A DNA stretch of 32,489 nt from Bacteroidota bacterium (GTDB lineage: Bacteria; Bacteroidota; Ignavibacteria; Ignavibacteriales; Ignavibacteriaceae), in NCBI GenBank assembly GCA_021824565.1, contig JAKAKL010000130.1, forward strand, positions 1-32,489, written 5' to 3'. Below the pieces are notes generated by a model that saw only the letters and a program-made list of their open reading frames with translations, did not search any database and had not been told where the DNA came from. Both the position numbers and the translations under genes were made by a program. Positions 16,060 through 23,739 of the stretch are shown one piece after another. Every line of letters begins with the position of its first letter. Positions within the stretch are counted from its first letter, which is position 1.

Positions 16060-18903
16060 ATGCACGAACAGAAACTCCATACGGCAAATATCATCCGGCT
16101 TTCCGAAAAGGATTTCTATAGTAATTACGATTGGTGCCTGAATCCTATTTTAACTTTAAGAGATATTTTTAAGAACCTTAATGAAGAGATTGAAAGAATA
16201 AGTTTATTACCCTACAACTGGCAGCGGGAAGAAGCAAAGATCAACATTTATATTTTTGTATGCGCCGTAGAATGTACAATTGAAGATTTTATTTCATGGC
16301 GACCGTTTGATCTGATGCCTTTAACAAAGGCTTATAAACATTTTAAAAGATTCATAATATTTTTTCAAACGATAATTAATTTGCCTTACCTATTCATTTC
16401 ATATCCCAAAATTATTTCAACATTAAGATGGAAAATAAAATGGACCGTGTTTGTAGATGATGTTTGCCGGCTGCTTCTTTCTAAAAAGGAAATTACACAT
16501 GTGGAATTTTTATCTTTAAAAAGCAAGTATAAAGAAACCGGGAGAAAAAAATTGCCGCAAGAAGTTTTAAGCCGGCGAATGAAACTGAATGAAGGTTTCC
16601 GTTGTCAGGATTTAACTCACTATGATATTATTACATTAGTGGATAAATTTCTTAATTTATCTCCCGGTAAAACTGATCAATATGCTGTAGTTGGCGCGCG
16701 GACTGCAGGCTCTTACTTTGCGCCTTTGGTAAAAACTTACTTGGAGATGAAAGGCTTCAATAATGTTTCAAGATTTTCTGTTCGTCCCAAGAAGGGTTTG
16801 TCATGGTTAGAAAAAGGACAGCTTAAGCGTCTACTATCAAAAAAAACAAATGTTATTTTAACTGACGATTATTCTAATACTGGGCAAAGCTTTCAGTTGC
16901 TGCAGAAAATTATCTGGAAATTTGGTACGCTGCAGGAAAAAACTACGATCTTAGCGCCAATTCATCCTATGAAGTCAAGCGTTATTATTTCTAAATCAAA
17001 AAAGGTAAAGATTTTAACGCTAGATCATGCCGAGCTTTTTAAAAATAAATTTCTTGATTCCTATGCTGCTGCGAAAATTGTCCGCAGCTATTTTGCCGAC
17101 GACGAGTGGGATAAAGTTTCGATTAATAAAAATATGTTTGTTGATCTTAACAATCTCGATTTTGAAATTCATTATGCAGACAGTTTCCAGGTAAGGCTTA
17201 AAAAATTGATTGAGATATCATTAGAAAATCAAAATGGTATCGTAATAAAGAAAAGGATTTTTTGTAAAAGCGCGGGCTGGGGATGGCTCGGCTACCATGC
17301 TTACTTAGCCGGTACAAAACTTAGCGAGTACGTCCCTGGAATAATCGGTTTAAGGCACGGCTTATTATTCATGGATTGGATTGAAGGAAATCATCTTGAT
17401 TTACAAACGCTCACTAGCAAAAATATTGAAAGCATTTCTTCATACACTGCTGCGCGCAAACAGAAACTATTTCTTAACGAAGATCCTCGGTTTAACAAAA
17501 TAGATACAGGCTGGGGATGGCAGGAAATAATAAGCATGCTGCGGCGGGCTTACGGCGTAAGAACAGGTTATTTAAAAAACAATTTGCTTAGGAAACAGTT
17601 GGGAAAAAGTATAAGTGTTACTCCAACACTTGTAGACGGGCGAATGAACATAGACGAATGGATCGTTACTAACAACAAAATGGTAAAAACAGATTTTGAG
17701 CAGCACAACTTTGGCGCTCCGGAGTTTGATATAGTTGACACCGCCTACGACCTTGCAGCAGCATCTTTCGAGTTTCATATTTCAGAAGAGGAAGAAAAAA
17801 AATTATTCGAAGGATATGTAAATGAAAGTGAAGACAAGTCTTTTTATGATCGAATCATTTTGTACAAATTGTTTTATGCTACAATTGCACGGCGTAAAGC
17901 CCATCTGGAAATTCTTGAAAATATTTTACCTAAAAAACCTGTTGAATTAAATCTTCGTTATTTATACGGCAGAAATTTTCTTATAAATACCATGAATCGT
18001 TTTTGCAGCAGCTTTTTAACAAGCAAAAACAATCCGGTTTTTAATAGAAAACATTTTTTTATGGACCTCGATGGAGTTTTTGACACGGAGATTTTCGGCT
18101 TTCCTCATACTACTTTAAGCGGTTTAAAGTCCATCTCTTTGTTAGCCAAAGAAAATTATTCTGTAATTTTGAATACCGGCAGAAGCATAGAACATGTACG
18201 AAACTATTGTGCTTGCTATAATTTTAACGGCGGCATCGCTGAATATGGAAGTGTACTGTGGGACAATTTAAATATATTTGAAGTCCCTTTGATCGGGCGA
18301 GAAGTAATCTCGCAGTTAGAAGAATGCCGAGAGATTCTTAAAAATATTAATGATGTTTTTATCGATCCGGATTATAAATATTCAGTCAGAGCTTATCGCT
18401 TCGATTTACGAAGGACTAAAGGTTTAAAATATGAAGAAGCATCGGATATTATTAGAAAATTTAAATTTGATAAATTAAAAATAATCTGCCGAGGTGAAGA
18501 CACATATTTTGTCGGCAAAGACACTAGCAAAGGTAATGCAGTACATGATTTTAAAAATTATCTCCGCTTATCAGGCAGCTCAGTGGCGGCTATCGGCGAC
18601 TCTGATGAAGATATATCCATGCTGAAAGCTGTTGAAAGGAGCTTTGCACCCGCCAACTGTTCCAAAAAACTCCGTGAAAGTGCAAGCCAGAATAACATTT
18701 TTATTACTTCTAAATATCGGCAGCGAGGTTTGCTTGAGGCGGTATTAGAATTAATCGGAAAAGACAAAAATGTTGCAATGAATCATTCGATTAATGCCCG
18801 TGAAATAAATACTGTCGAAGGATTAGTCTATCATTTGCTCGGCAGAGCAGAACAGCCTACATTGGAAAAAATATTTGTTCTATTAAACTGGAAAAAACTA
18901 TAA
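16060..18903 (+). CDS. Multidomain protein: phosphoribosyltransferase-like + kinase-like + HAD phosphatase
   Basis: This 947-aa protein is predicted cytoplasmic. Residues 1-190 are unrecognised, with a hydrophobic patch at 97-122. Residues about 190-345 resemble a type I phosphoribosyltransferase: VVGARTAGS (210-218) and a PRPP-loop-like VILTDDYSNTGQSF (265-278). Residues about 365-650 resemble an aminoglycoside-phosphotransferase-type kinase: VIKKR (395-399), LLFMDWIEGNHLDL (435-448) and DFEQHNFGAPEFDIVDTAYDLA (split 545-566), although the usual catalytic HxD loop is not obvious. Residues 664-900 are a Cof/trehalose-phosphatase-like HAD domain with motif I DLDGVFD (669-675), motif II LNTGRS (704-709) and motif IV GDSDEDISML (846-855). 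It follows GT2 by 84 nt with no clear ribosome site. A role in making or salvaging an activated (phospho)sugar for the locus is inferred. The kinase assignment is the weakest. Confidence 0.78.
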   Translation: MHEQKLHTANIIRLSEKDFYSNYDWCLNPILTLRDIFKNLNEEIERISLLPYNWQREEAKINIYIFVCAVECTIEDFISWRPFDLMPLTKAYKHFKRFIIFFQTIINLPYLFISYPKIISTLRWKIKWTVFVDDVCRLLLSKKEITHVEFLSLKSKYKETGRKKLPQEVLSRRMKLNEGFRCQDLTHYDIITLVDKFLNLSPGKTDQYAVVGARTAGSYFAPLVKTYLEMKGFNNVSRFSVRPKKGLSWLEKGQLKRLLSKKTNVILTDDYSNTGQSFQLLQKIIWKFGTLQEKTTILAPIHPMKSSVIISKSKKVKILTLDHAELFKNKFLDSYAAAKIVRSYFADDEWDKVSINKNMFVDLNNLDFEIHYADSFQVRLKKLIEISLENQNGIVIKKRIFCKSAGWGWLGYHAYLAGTKLSEYVPGIIGLRHGLLFMDWIEGNHLDLQTLTSKNIESISSYTAARKQKLFLNEDPRFNKIDTGWGWQEIISMLRRAYGVRTGYLKNNLLRKQLGKSISVTPTLVDGRMNIDEWIVTNNKMVKTDFEQHNFGAPEFDIVDTAYDLAAASFEFHISEEEEKKLFEGYVNESEDKSFYDRIILYKLFYATIARRKAHLEILENILPKKPVELNLRYLYGRNFLINTMNRFCSSFLTSKNNPVFNRKHFFMDLDGVFDTEIFGFPHTTLSGLKSISLLAKENYSVILNTGRSIEHVRNYCACYNFNGGIAEYGSVLWDNLNIFEVPLIGREVISQLEECREILKNINDVFIDPDYKYSVRAYRFDLRRTKGLKYEEASDIIRKFKFDKLKIICRGEDTYFVGKDTSKGNAVHDFKNYLRLSGSSVAAIGDSDEDISMLKAVERSFAPANCSKKLRESASQNNIFITSKYRQRGLLEAVLELIGKDKNVAMNHSINAREINTVEGLVYHLLGRAEQPTLEKIFVLLNWKKL

Positions 18904-18970
18904 TTCATTTTGAGTTTAAGATTGAACGCAAAAAATTTTGCCAAATCATTGTGTGCAAAATACACAGGGG

Positions 18971-18990
18971 AAAATATTTATAAATATTTT
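18971..18990. terminator. Perfect 20-bp AT palindrome, possible weak terminator
   Basis: The 10-bp arms AAAATATTTA and TAAATATTTT are exact inverse complements and run into TTTC. It lies 68 nt after the stop of the 947-aa protein and before the promoter of the phosphatase gene, where a transcript end is expected. All pairs are A-T, so the hairpin is weak; a protein-binding palindrome is an alternative. The rest of the 227-nt gap (18904-19130) holds no credible gene. Confidence 0.3.
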
Positions 18991-19096
18991 TCTTGCAGTT
19001 TTCTATAAATTTAATATAATCAATCAGAAATCATTTGGATCATTTTTATTTGACATTCTTTTTAATCATCCGTTAGCCAACTCCGCAGTCGAACAT

Positions 19097-19124
19097 TTGT
19101 TACATTTTATTTACCAACTATCAT
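19097..19124 (+). promoter_or_regulatory. Predicted sigma70-type promoter giving a leaderless start
   Basis: TTGTTA (19097-19102), a 16-nt spacer and TATCAT (19119-19124) form a plausible promoter. Transcription would begin about 7 nt after the -10 box, which is exactly the ATG at 19131, and there is no Shine-Dalgarno sequence before that ATG. Confidence 0.45.
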
Positions 19125-19130
19125 CAAACG

Positions 19131-20366
19131 ATGACTGATAATTTTTATATTATTACCTTGAAAGATATGGTTGAGCTGAAAATATTTTATAAAAAAATGG
19201 ACTATCTTTTAACAAAGATTGGCAAAGAACTTTCTAACGGCGATTACTTGTTTTCGATAGCAAAAGAAATAGAACATACATTTGGAAATGATCTTCACTT
19301 AAGTCATGCAAGAATTTATGAAAAAAGCATAGATGAATTTATTTTAGTTTCCTCTGGCTTTGAAATTGAAGAGATAAATCCAAACTCGCGTATTCCTTTA
19401 AAAGCTGCGACGATACAATTCGTCCTAACTTATCCAATATATATTTTTGACAATCCGGCGCACGGTTCGCACATTAGGATAAATCATCCGCATGAAGAAA
19501 CAATCCCGGTTGCCTTTAGTGTTGAAAGCCATCATAACCAGTGGATTTTTGTGTTTGAATTAAGAAGCGGCTGGATTAGAGAAGAAATAGAATTTTGTTT
19601 GAACTTGGTAAAGACTTTGCTGAATTACAGATTGTTCTCCGAATCTGTTCAAAATGAACTGGAGCAGGCAGTGAAAATTCAAAAGAGTCTTTTGCCGACA
19701 TCAATACCTCAGATTCCAGGGTTTCAAATTGCTGGTTATTCGCAGCCGGCGGTGCTTGTAGGCGGAGATTTTTTTGATTACTGCATGAACAATGAAAAGT
19801 CGATTGTATTTTATGTGGGAGACGCAAGTGGTCATGGGATTCCTGCTGCACTAATGGCTCGCGACGCCGTAATAGGCTTGCGAATGGGATTGGAAAATCA
19901 GATGAAGATGAAAATAATTCTGCAGAAATTAAATTTGGTAATCCATAGAAGCGTTTATTCGACAGGATTTGTCTCGCTATTTTTTGCGAAGATGAATATG
20001 CACGGAGATATATATTACGTTAACGCCGGTCATCCTTCAGGCTTAATAATACATAAAAACAAGGTTATAAAATTAGAATCAACAGGGCTGATTTTGGGCG
20101 CTTTACCTGAAATATCTTTAGAACAAGCTCACGCAAAATTGGAACCTTCTGATTTATTAATCCTATACAGCGATGGAATTTTAGAAAGGACAAATAAGAT
20201 AGGTGAATTTTTTGATTCACATCGATTGGAGCAATTGCTTCTTAAAATAAATTATAAAAGCGTAAATGAAATTTTAGAAGAAATATTTCTTGCCGCTGAC
20301 GAGTTCGGCGAAGGACTAAAATGGGATGATGATGCGACAATTATGGCAATTAAAAGAAATAAATAA
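19131..20366 (+). CDS. RsbU/SpoIIE-type PP2C serine phosphatase
   Basis: This 411-aa protein has an N-terminal half (about 20-165) that looks like a GAF-type sensor domain, a short coiled stretch (166-186), then the SpoIIE phosphatase domain. The coiled stretch leads into IQKSLLPTSIPQIPGFQIAG (183-202). Metal-binding and catalytic motifs are VGGDFFDY (210-217), GDASGHGIPAALMA (230-243), LYSDGILE and a terminal WDDDATIM. Such phosphatases activate anti-anti-sigma factors by removing a serine phosphate in partner-switching cascades. No sigma, anti-sigma or antagonist gene is adjacent, so the partner is elsewhere. The ATG at 19131 is preferred because a promoter-like pair ends 6 nt before it. 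An in-frame ATG at 19167 is an alternative start that would remove 12 residues. Confidence 0.9.
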   Translation: MTDNFYIITLKDMVELKIFYKKMDYLLTKIGKELSNGDYLFSIAKEIEHTFGNDLHLSHARIYEKSIDEFILVSSGFEIEEINPNSRIPLKAATIQFVLTYPIYIFDNPAHGSHIRINHPHEETIPVAFSVESHHNQWIFVFELRSGWIREEIEFCLNLVKTLLNYRLFSESVQNELEQAVKIQKSLLPTSIPQIPGFQIAGYSQPAVLVGGDFFDYCMNNEKSIVFYVGDASGHGIPAALMARDAVIGLRMGLENQMKMKIILQKLNLVIHRSVYSTGFVSLFFAKMNMHGDIYYVNAGHPSGLIIHKNKVIKLESTGLILGALPEISLEQAHAKLEPSDLLILYSDGILERTNKIGEFFDSHRLEQLLLKINYKSVNEILEEIFLAADEFGEGLKWDDDATIMAIKRNK

Positions 20367-20480
20367 GTTCGGCAATTTTGTTCTATTAAGATCTTTTGCA
20401 AATAGAGCTTTTTATGACATCATGCTAGAAACCGAAATTTTTAATGCGAAAGAAATTCAATTAAATTTTATAAGACGACA

Positions 20481-20891
20481 TTAATTATTTTTAGCACCTT
20501 CATTAACCCATGTCGCAACTCCCTGTATTTGGTTCTGAGTTAAAGGCGGGTATCCGGCAGGCGGCATTGGATATGCACCAGACAGTCCTTCAATAGATTG
20601 TACAAGCGAGCTATTATTTGCATGACCTTTTGAAACAAATTGCGGATTGGTGGCTCCCGCCCAGGTTGTAAGACTCAATCCGCCGGCGCTTGTTGCATCA
20701 TCATGGCAGCCTGAGTTAGCGCATTTAATATTAAAAACAGGCTGAATATATTTTGAGTACGAAACGTTTGAACTCGGGATTATTACTTTGTCAATTTGGT
20801 CGCCGGTTATTGTATCCTTGCAGCCGGAAAAAATTCCTGCCGCAAGAATAATCAGTGAAACGCAGAGTAAAGAGAAAAATATAAACTTCAT
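20481..20891 (-). CDS. Secreted c-type-cytochrome-like lipoprotein (Planctomycete cytochrome C-like)
   Basis: This 136-aa protein starts with a hydrophobic signal (residues 3-20) and a lipobox-like FSGC with C24 as the likely lipid-modified cysteine, so it would sit on a membrane facing the periplasm or outside. The single haem site is CANSGCH (57-63), a CX4CH spacing rather than CXXCH. This spacing recurs in the Planctomycete cytochrome C-like family. YPMPPAGYPP near the C terminus supplies a candidate axial methionine, and LTQNQIQGVATWVNEGAKNN is the usual closing helix. The start at 20891 is chosen because it places the signal peptide at the N terminus; a longer reading to 20960 adds an unlikely aromatic leader. 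It is the only clear minus-strand gene among its neighbours. It probably transfers electrons in the cell envelope. Confidence 0.8.
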   Translation of the reverse strand: MKFIFFSLLCVSLIILAAGIFSGCKDTITGDQIDKVIIPSSNVSYSKYIQPVFNIKCANSGCHDDATSAGGLSLTTWAGATNPQFVSKGHANNSSLVQSIEGLSGAYPMPPAGYPPLTQNQIQGVATWVNEGAKNN

Positions 20892-20990
20892 AATTCGTAT
20901 AACTTTTTTCCAAAAATATATTTCAGTACAAAACATAACAATGTAAATAAAAGTAATCAAATTTGACTAACTTAAATTTCTTCTCTATTT

Positions 20991-21018
20991 TTGAACAGAA
21001 TACATTTTAAATTAAAAT
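20991..21018 (+). promoter_or_regulatory. Predicted promoter of tRNA-Ala(GGC)
   Basis: TTGAAC (20991-20996), a 16-nt spacer and TAAAAT (21013-21018) would start transcription near 21025, four bases before the tRNA. Spacing and position fit a tRNA promoter. Confidence 0.45.
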
Positions 21019-21028
21019 AAAATTTTTT

Positions 21029-21101
<73 letters not shown>

Positions 21102-21140
21102 CGAAAAAGTAATTTACAAATCTTTTTATTCCATAGATAA

Positions 21141-21200
21141 GGCTTTGAGAGAGTGTTCCTTCAGCAATTTCGGGAAGGACGCGGTTCGATCCTATTAATT
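21141..21200 (+). other. Decayed segment with a T-loop-like motif after tRNA-Ala(GGC)
   Basis: A GC-richer patch ends in GCGGTTCGATCC, which copies a tRNA T arm, but no acceptor or anticodon stem can be drawn. A similar patch follows the second tRNA-Ala (about 21890-21950), sharing a GAG-rich part and AGCAATT in the same order. It looks like a degraded copy of tRNA-linked sequence. The rest of 21102-21366 is AT-rich and holds no gene; TATAAT at 21311-21316 may be the -10 box of the next gene. Confidence 0.25.
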
Positions 21201-21366
21201 ATTTTGTCCAATTTTATAAGCTATTCCAGATAAATTATACATTTTTACTAAAGCGCGAATCATTAAAATTTATTAATCTGTACTTAATTATTTATTAAAT
21301 ATATTATACTTATAATTACTACGTAAAAAAATTATTTATTAATAAATTTCATATAGGAGTTCTAAA

Positions 21367-21663
21367 ATGAAAGTTCGTAAATTATTCTTAGCGCTTTTAG
21401 CCGCTGTCTTATTCGTTAGCTATACAGCACCATCTTTTGCTCAGGAAGCACCAAAGAAAGAAAAGAAAGAAATGAAAGTTGCAAAGAAAGAGCATAAAGT
21501 AGCTAAGAAAGAAGCAAAAGTAGAGAAAAAAGAAAAGAAAGTTGCTAAGAAGGAAAAGAAAGTAGCTAAAAAAGAAGCAAAAGTAGAGAAAAAAGAAAAG
21601 AAAGTTGCTAAGAAAGAAAAAATGCTTCACAAGAAAACTGAAAAGAAAGAAACTAAAAAGTAA
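21367..21663 (+). CDS. Secreted lysine-rich repeat protein
   Basis: This 98-aa protein has a clear signal peptide (MKVRKLFLALLAAVLFVSYT with cleavage likely after SFA, before QEAPKK). The mature part is almost entirely Lys, Glu, Ala and Val arranged as KKE and VAKKE units, giving a very basic, charged, probably helical or coiled-coil chain. An exact AGGAG lies 7 nt before the ATG and a strong terminator follows, so it is a monocistronic, probably well-expressed gene. It carries a near-perfect 21-residue internal duplication. Function is unknown; binding polyanions such as polysaccharide, DNA or teichoic-like polymer, or acting as a periplasmic spacer, is speculative. Lys codons are mostly AAA and AAG, making the + strand extremely purine-rich. 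Confidence 0.85.
   Translation: MKVRKLFLALLAAVLFVSYTAPSFAQEAPKKEKKEMKVAKKEHKVAKKEAKVEKKEKKVAKKEKKVAKKEAKVEKKEKKVAKKEKMLHKKTEKKETKK
21499..21624 (+). repeat. 63-bp tandem repeat inside the lysine-rich gene
   Basis: Two consecutive 63-bp units (21499-21561 and 21562-21624) encode VAKKEAKVEKKEKKVAKKEKK-type sequence of 21 residues. They differ at only a few positions, until the last codon of the second unit. Such identity at DNA level points to recent duplication by slippage or unequal recombination, so copy number may vary between strains. Confidence 0.85.
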
Positions 21664-21685
21664 TTTTTCTTAGATGTTAAAAATT

Positions 21686-21716
21686 AGGCTTGCAGGAATT
21701 TCTTGCAAGCCTTTTT
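21686..21716 (+). terminator. Intrinsic terminator of the lysine-rich gene
   Basis: Arms AGGCTTGCA (21686-21694) and TGCAAGCCT (21704-21712) pair perfectly, extendable inward by a G-T and a G-C pair, and run straight into TTTTT. It lies 22 nt after the stop codon. Confidence 0.88.
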
Positions 21717-21781
21717 ATTTTTAAACGATGTTGAAAAATAATCTATAAAAACATAACTTTCGATATAGACAAAATATTTTT

Positions 21782-21854
21782 GGGGCTATAGCTCAGCTGG
21801 GAGAGCGCATCGTTCGCAACGATGAGGTCAGGAGTTCGATCCTCCTTAGCTCCA
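21782..21854 (+). tRNA. tRNA-Ala (anticodon CGC)
   Basis: The 73-nt cloverleaf has acceptor and D arms identical to the first tRNA-Ala. The anticodon stem is CATCG/CGATG with loop TTCGCAA (anticodon CGC), the T stem AGGAG/CTCCT, and the discriminator A, with CCA not encoded. It reads GCG. The identical acceptor and D arms and different anticodon and T arms suggest an old duplication of the neighbouring gene. Confidence 0.96.
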
Positions 21855-21974
21855 CGGAAATAAATTAAATTTTTATTTTTTTGTTAAACAGGATTTTGAG
21901 GAGATTCTCAATAGCAATTGAATAGACGGCTGTTCTATTAGATTGTTTAAGAAAAATATTTTTTCACTTTAACC

Positions 21975-22003
21975 TTGACATTTTTTCAGTATGGTAATAT
22001 ATT
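21975..22003 (+). promoter_or_regulatory. Strong sigma70-type promoter giving a leaderless start
   Basis: Consensus TTGACA (21975-21980), a 17-nt spacer and TATATT (21998-22003) are followed by six bases and then the ATG at 22010, where transcription is expected to begin. There is no Shine-Dalgarno sequence. Confidence 0.65.
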
Positions 22004-22009
22004 TTACCC

Positions 22010-22414
22010 ATGAAAATTACATTAAATAAGATTTTTGTATTTCTTTTGTTAATTGCTACTGTTTTTGCAGGAGCATACGTATATAATTTTAATGTAAGCA
22101 ACGAGGGTGATAATATAAAAATTGAATGGAACTCCGGTCAAGAAACCAACCTTAAAGATTATGTTATTCAGAGAAGCACCGCTCAGGCAAGTACGCAGTA
22201 TTCTGACATAGCAACTATTTTACCTCAAGGAAGCAACTCATACTATTCTTATGTTGACAAGGCGGCTTATAAAACCAACGATGTATTTTTCTTTTACCGT
22301 CTGAAGATAGAAGATAACGACGGCACCGTTACCTATCTTGATAACAAACCTATATCCCACAGTATATCTGCTGTTAAAAGAACGTGGGGCAGCATAAAAG
22401 CAATGTTCAGGTAA
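22010..22414 (+). CDS. Secreted single-domain FnIII-like protein
   Basis: This 134-aa protein has a signal peptide (residues 8-21, FVFLLLIATVFAGA) followed by one fibronectin-type-III-like beta sandwich of the kind used as repeats in large secreted Bacteroidota proteins. Signature strands are IKIEWNSGQETNLKDYVIQR, YSDIATILPQGSNSYYSYVD and FFFYRLKIEDNDGTVTY. Here the domain stands alone, and the C terminus ends in RTWGSIKAMFR, a compact basic and aromatic tail that may be a targeting or membrane-contact signal. It has its own consensus promoter and probably a leaderless mRNA. The role is unknown; an adhesin or an envelope assembly factor are possibilities. Confidence 0.82.
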   Translation: MKITLNKIFVFLLLIATVFAGAYVYNFNVSNEGDNIKIEWNSGQETNLKDYVIQRSTAQASTQYSDIATILPQGSNSYYSYVDKAAYKTNDVFFFYRLKIEDNDGTVTYLDNKPISHSISAVKRTWGSIKAMFR

Positions 22415-22482
22415 CTTCAGCAGTTTGACGTGCTTTTACAAAGAACACCTAAACTCATCATTCTTAATTTTTCCTTTTCAAA

Positions 22483-22488
22483 TATAAT
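22483..22488 (+). promoter_or_regulatory. -10 box (TATAAT) upstream of spoIID-like gene
   Basis: A consensus TATAAT ends 9 nt before the ATG at 22498, so the expected start of transcription is about 22495 and the leader would be about three bases. No good -35 box is visible at the usual distance. Confidence 0.4.
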
Positions 22489-22497
22489 CTCTCCAAT

Positions 22498-23739
22498 ATG
22501 AAAAGATATATTGTCAACATATCAGGACTAATTTTATTTATATTTTTTATATCCGGGTGTGCTGCAAACAGATATACGAATAAAAATAATTATGTTAGAT
22601 CAGAGAAGAATTTTACAGAAAACGCTAACTTAATTCGGGTGTTGCTGAAAAACGAGAATGAAAATATTTCCTATGTGGTCCGTGCACCGATTATATTGTA
22701 CGATGAAAATTCTCCTGTCGCTGAAGTTGATGCCGGTAACCGTTTGGATTTTTATAAAGAAGGAAATGGTTTAGCTTTAAATATTCGCAGCAGAAACTTT
22801 GCCGGTAAATTCTTTTTGCTTAAACCTGCAAAAAATAGTAACAGCCTTGAATATAACGGGAAAAAATATGCCGGGATATTAAAAGTGGTTTTGAGTGAAA
22901 ATAATATAAACGTTATTAATCAGGTTTCATTAGAAGATTATTTAAAAGGTGTACTCCCGGCAGAGATGCCTATAGGTAAAGGCGACGAGTACTTTGAAGC
23001 TTTAAAAGCATTTGCCATTTGCGCAAGAACTTACGCTGTTACCAAATTGAATTCTTTAAACTCTTTTGATGTTTACCTGGATACCCGCGATCAAGTTTAT
23101 GACGGCATTAATAGAGAAACTGAAATTTCAAACCGCGCTGTTGATGAAACAAAAAATATGATTCTTACGTATGACGGAAGACCAGCGACAGTTTTTTATC
23201 ATGCTTCGTGCGGCGGTCATACGGCGGATGTTAAAGATGTTTTCCCGGGCAATGATGAACCTTATCTTAAAGGCGTTCAGGATGGCGATCCGCCAAACTG
23301 CGCGATTGCACCAAATTTTAAATGGACTGAAAATTATTCTTCTGAGAAATTTATAAACCGGCTGCGGGCTTCCGGATATTTAAATAATGGGAATTATACT
23401 TTACAAAATGTTTCAGTTGAAAGCCGGAACTCATCGGGCAGAGTTGAAAATCTTTTAGTAAGCCTTAAATCAATTGAGGGAGACACGAAAAATATTACTA
23501 TAACCGGCAACAAAATACGAAGCGTTATACGGACTTCGGATAACAGAGAAATTTTGCGAAGCACGATGTTTGAAATTAATTTTAATGGCAGTGATGTAAT
23601 TATCAATGGGGTCGGCAATGGTCATGGCGTGGGCTTATGCCAGTGGGGCGCTATCTACCAATCAACTCAAGGAAAAAACTATATGCAGATATTGTCTTTC
23701 TACTTTCCCGGAACACAAATTGGAAAAATTAATGATTAA
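22498..23739 (+). CDS. SpoIID/LytB-domain lipoprotein (peptidoglycan lytic transglycosylase-like)
   Basis: This 413-aa protein has a signal peptide with lipobox ISGC, C21 being the lipidated residue. The SpoIID domain is complete: LEDYLKGVLPAEMP (145-158) with E156 at the position of the essential catalytic Glu of SpoIID, FEALKAFAICARTYAV (166-181), DTRDQVYDG (195-203), a His/Cys-rich loop YHASCGGHT (234-242) with a further Cys in PPNCAI that could bind zinc, and the closing GNGHGVGLCQWGA. SpoIID family enzymes cut glycan strands lacking stem peptides. In a non-sporulating bacterium this implies a general envelope or division role. The gene overlaps Maf by 8 nt, so the two are cotranscribed. 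Confidence 0.9.
   Translation: MKRYIVNISGLILFIFFISGCAANRYTNKNNYVRSEKNFTENANLIRVLLKNENENISYVVRAPIILYDENSPVAEVDAGNRLDFYKEGNGLALNIRSRNFAGKFFLLKPAKNSNSLEYNGKKYAGILKVVLSENNINVINQVSLEDYLKGVLPAEMPIGKGDEYFEALKAFAICARTYAVTKLNSLNSFDVYLDTRDQVYDGINRETEISNRAVDETKNMILTYDGRPATVFYHASCGGHTADVKDVFPGNDEPYLKGVQDGDPPNCAIAPNFKWTENYSSEKFINRLRASGYLNNGNYTLQNVSVESRNSSGRVENLLVSLKSIEGDTKNITITGNKIRSVIRTSDNREILRSTMFEINFNGSDVIINGVGNGHGVGLCQWGAIYQSTQGKNYMQILSFYFPGTQIGKIND

Noticed and set aside
18938-19138. Plus-strand frame of 66 codons between the 947-aa gene and the phosphatase
   Set aside because: Very rich in Phe, Ile and Asn as expected from AT-rich spacer, contains the 20-bp palindrome, no ribosome site.
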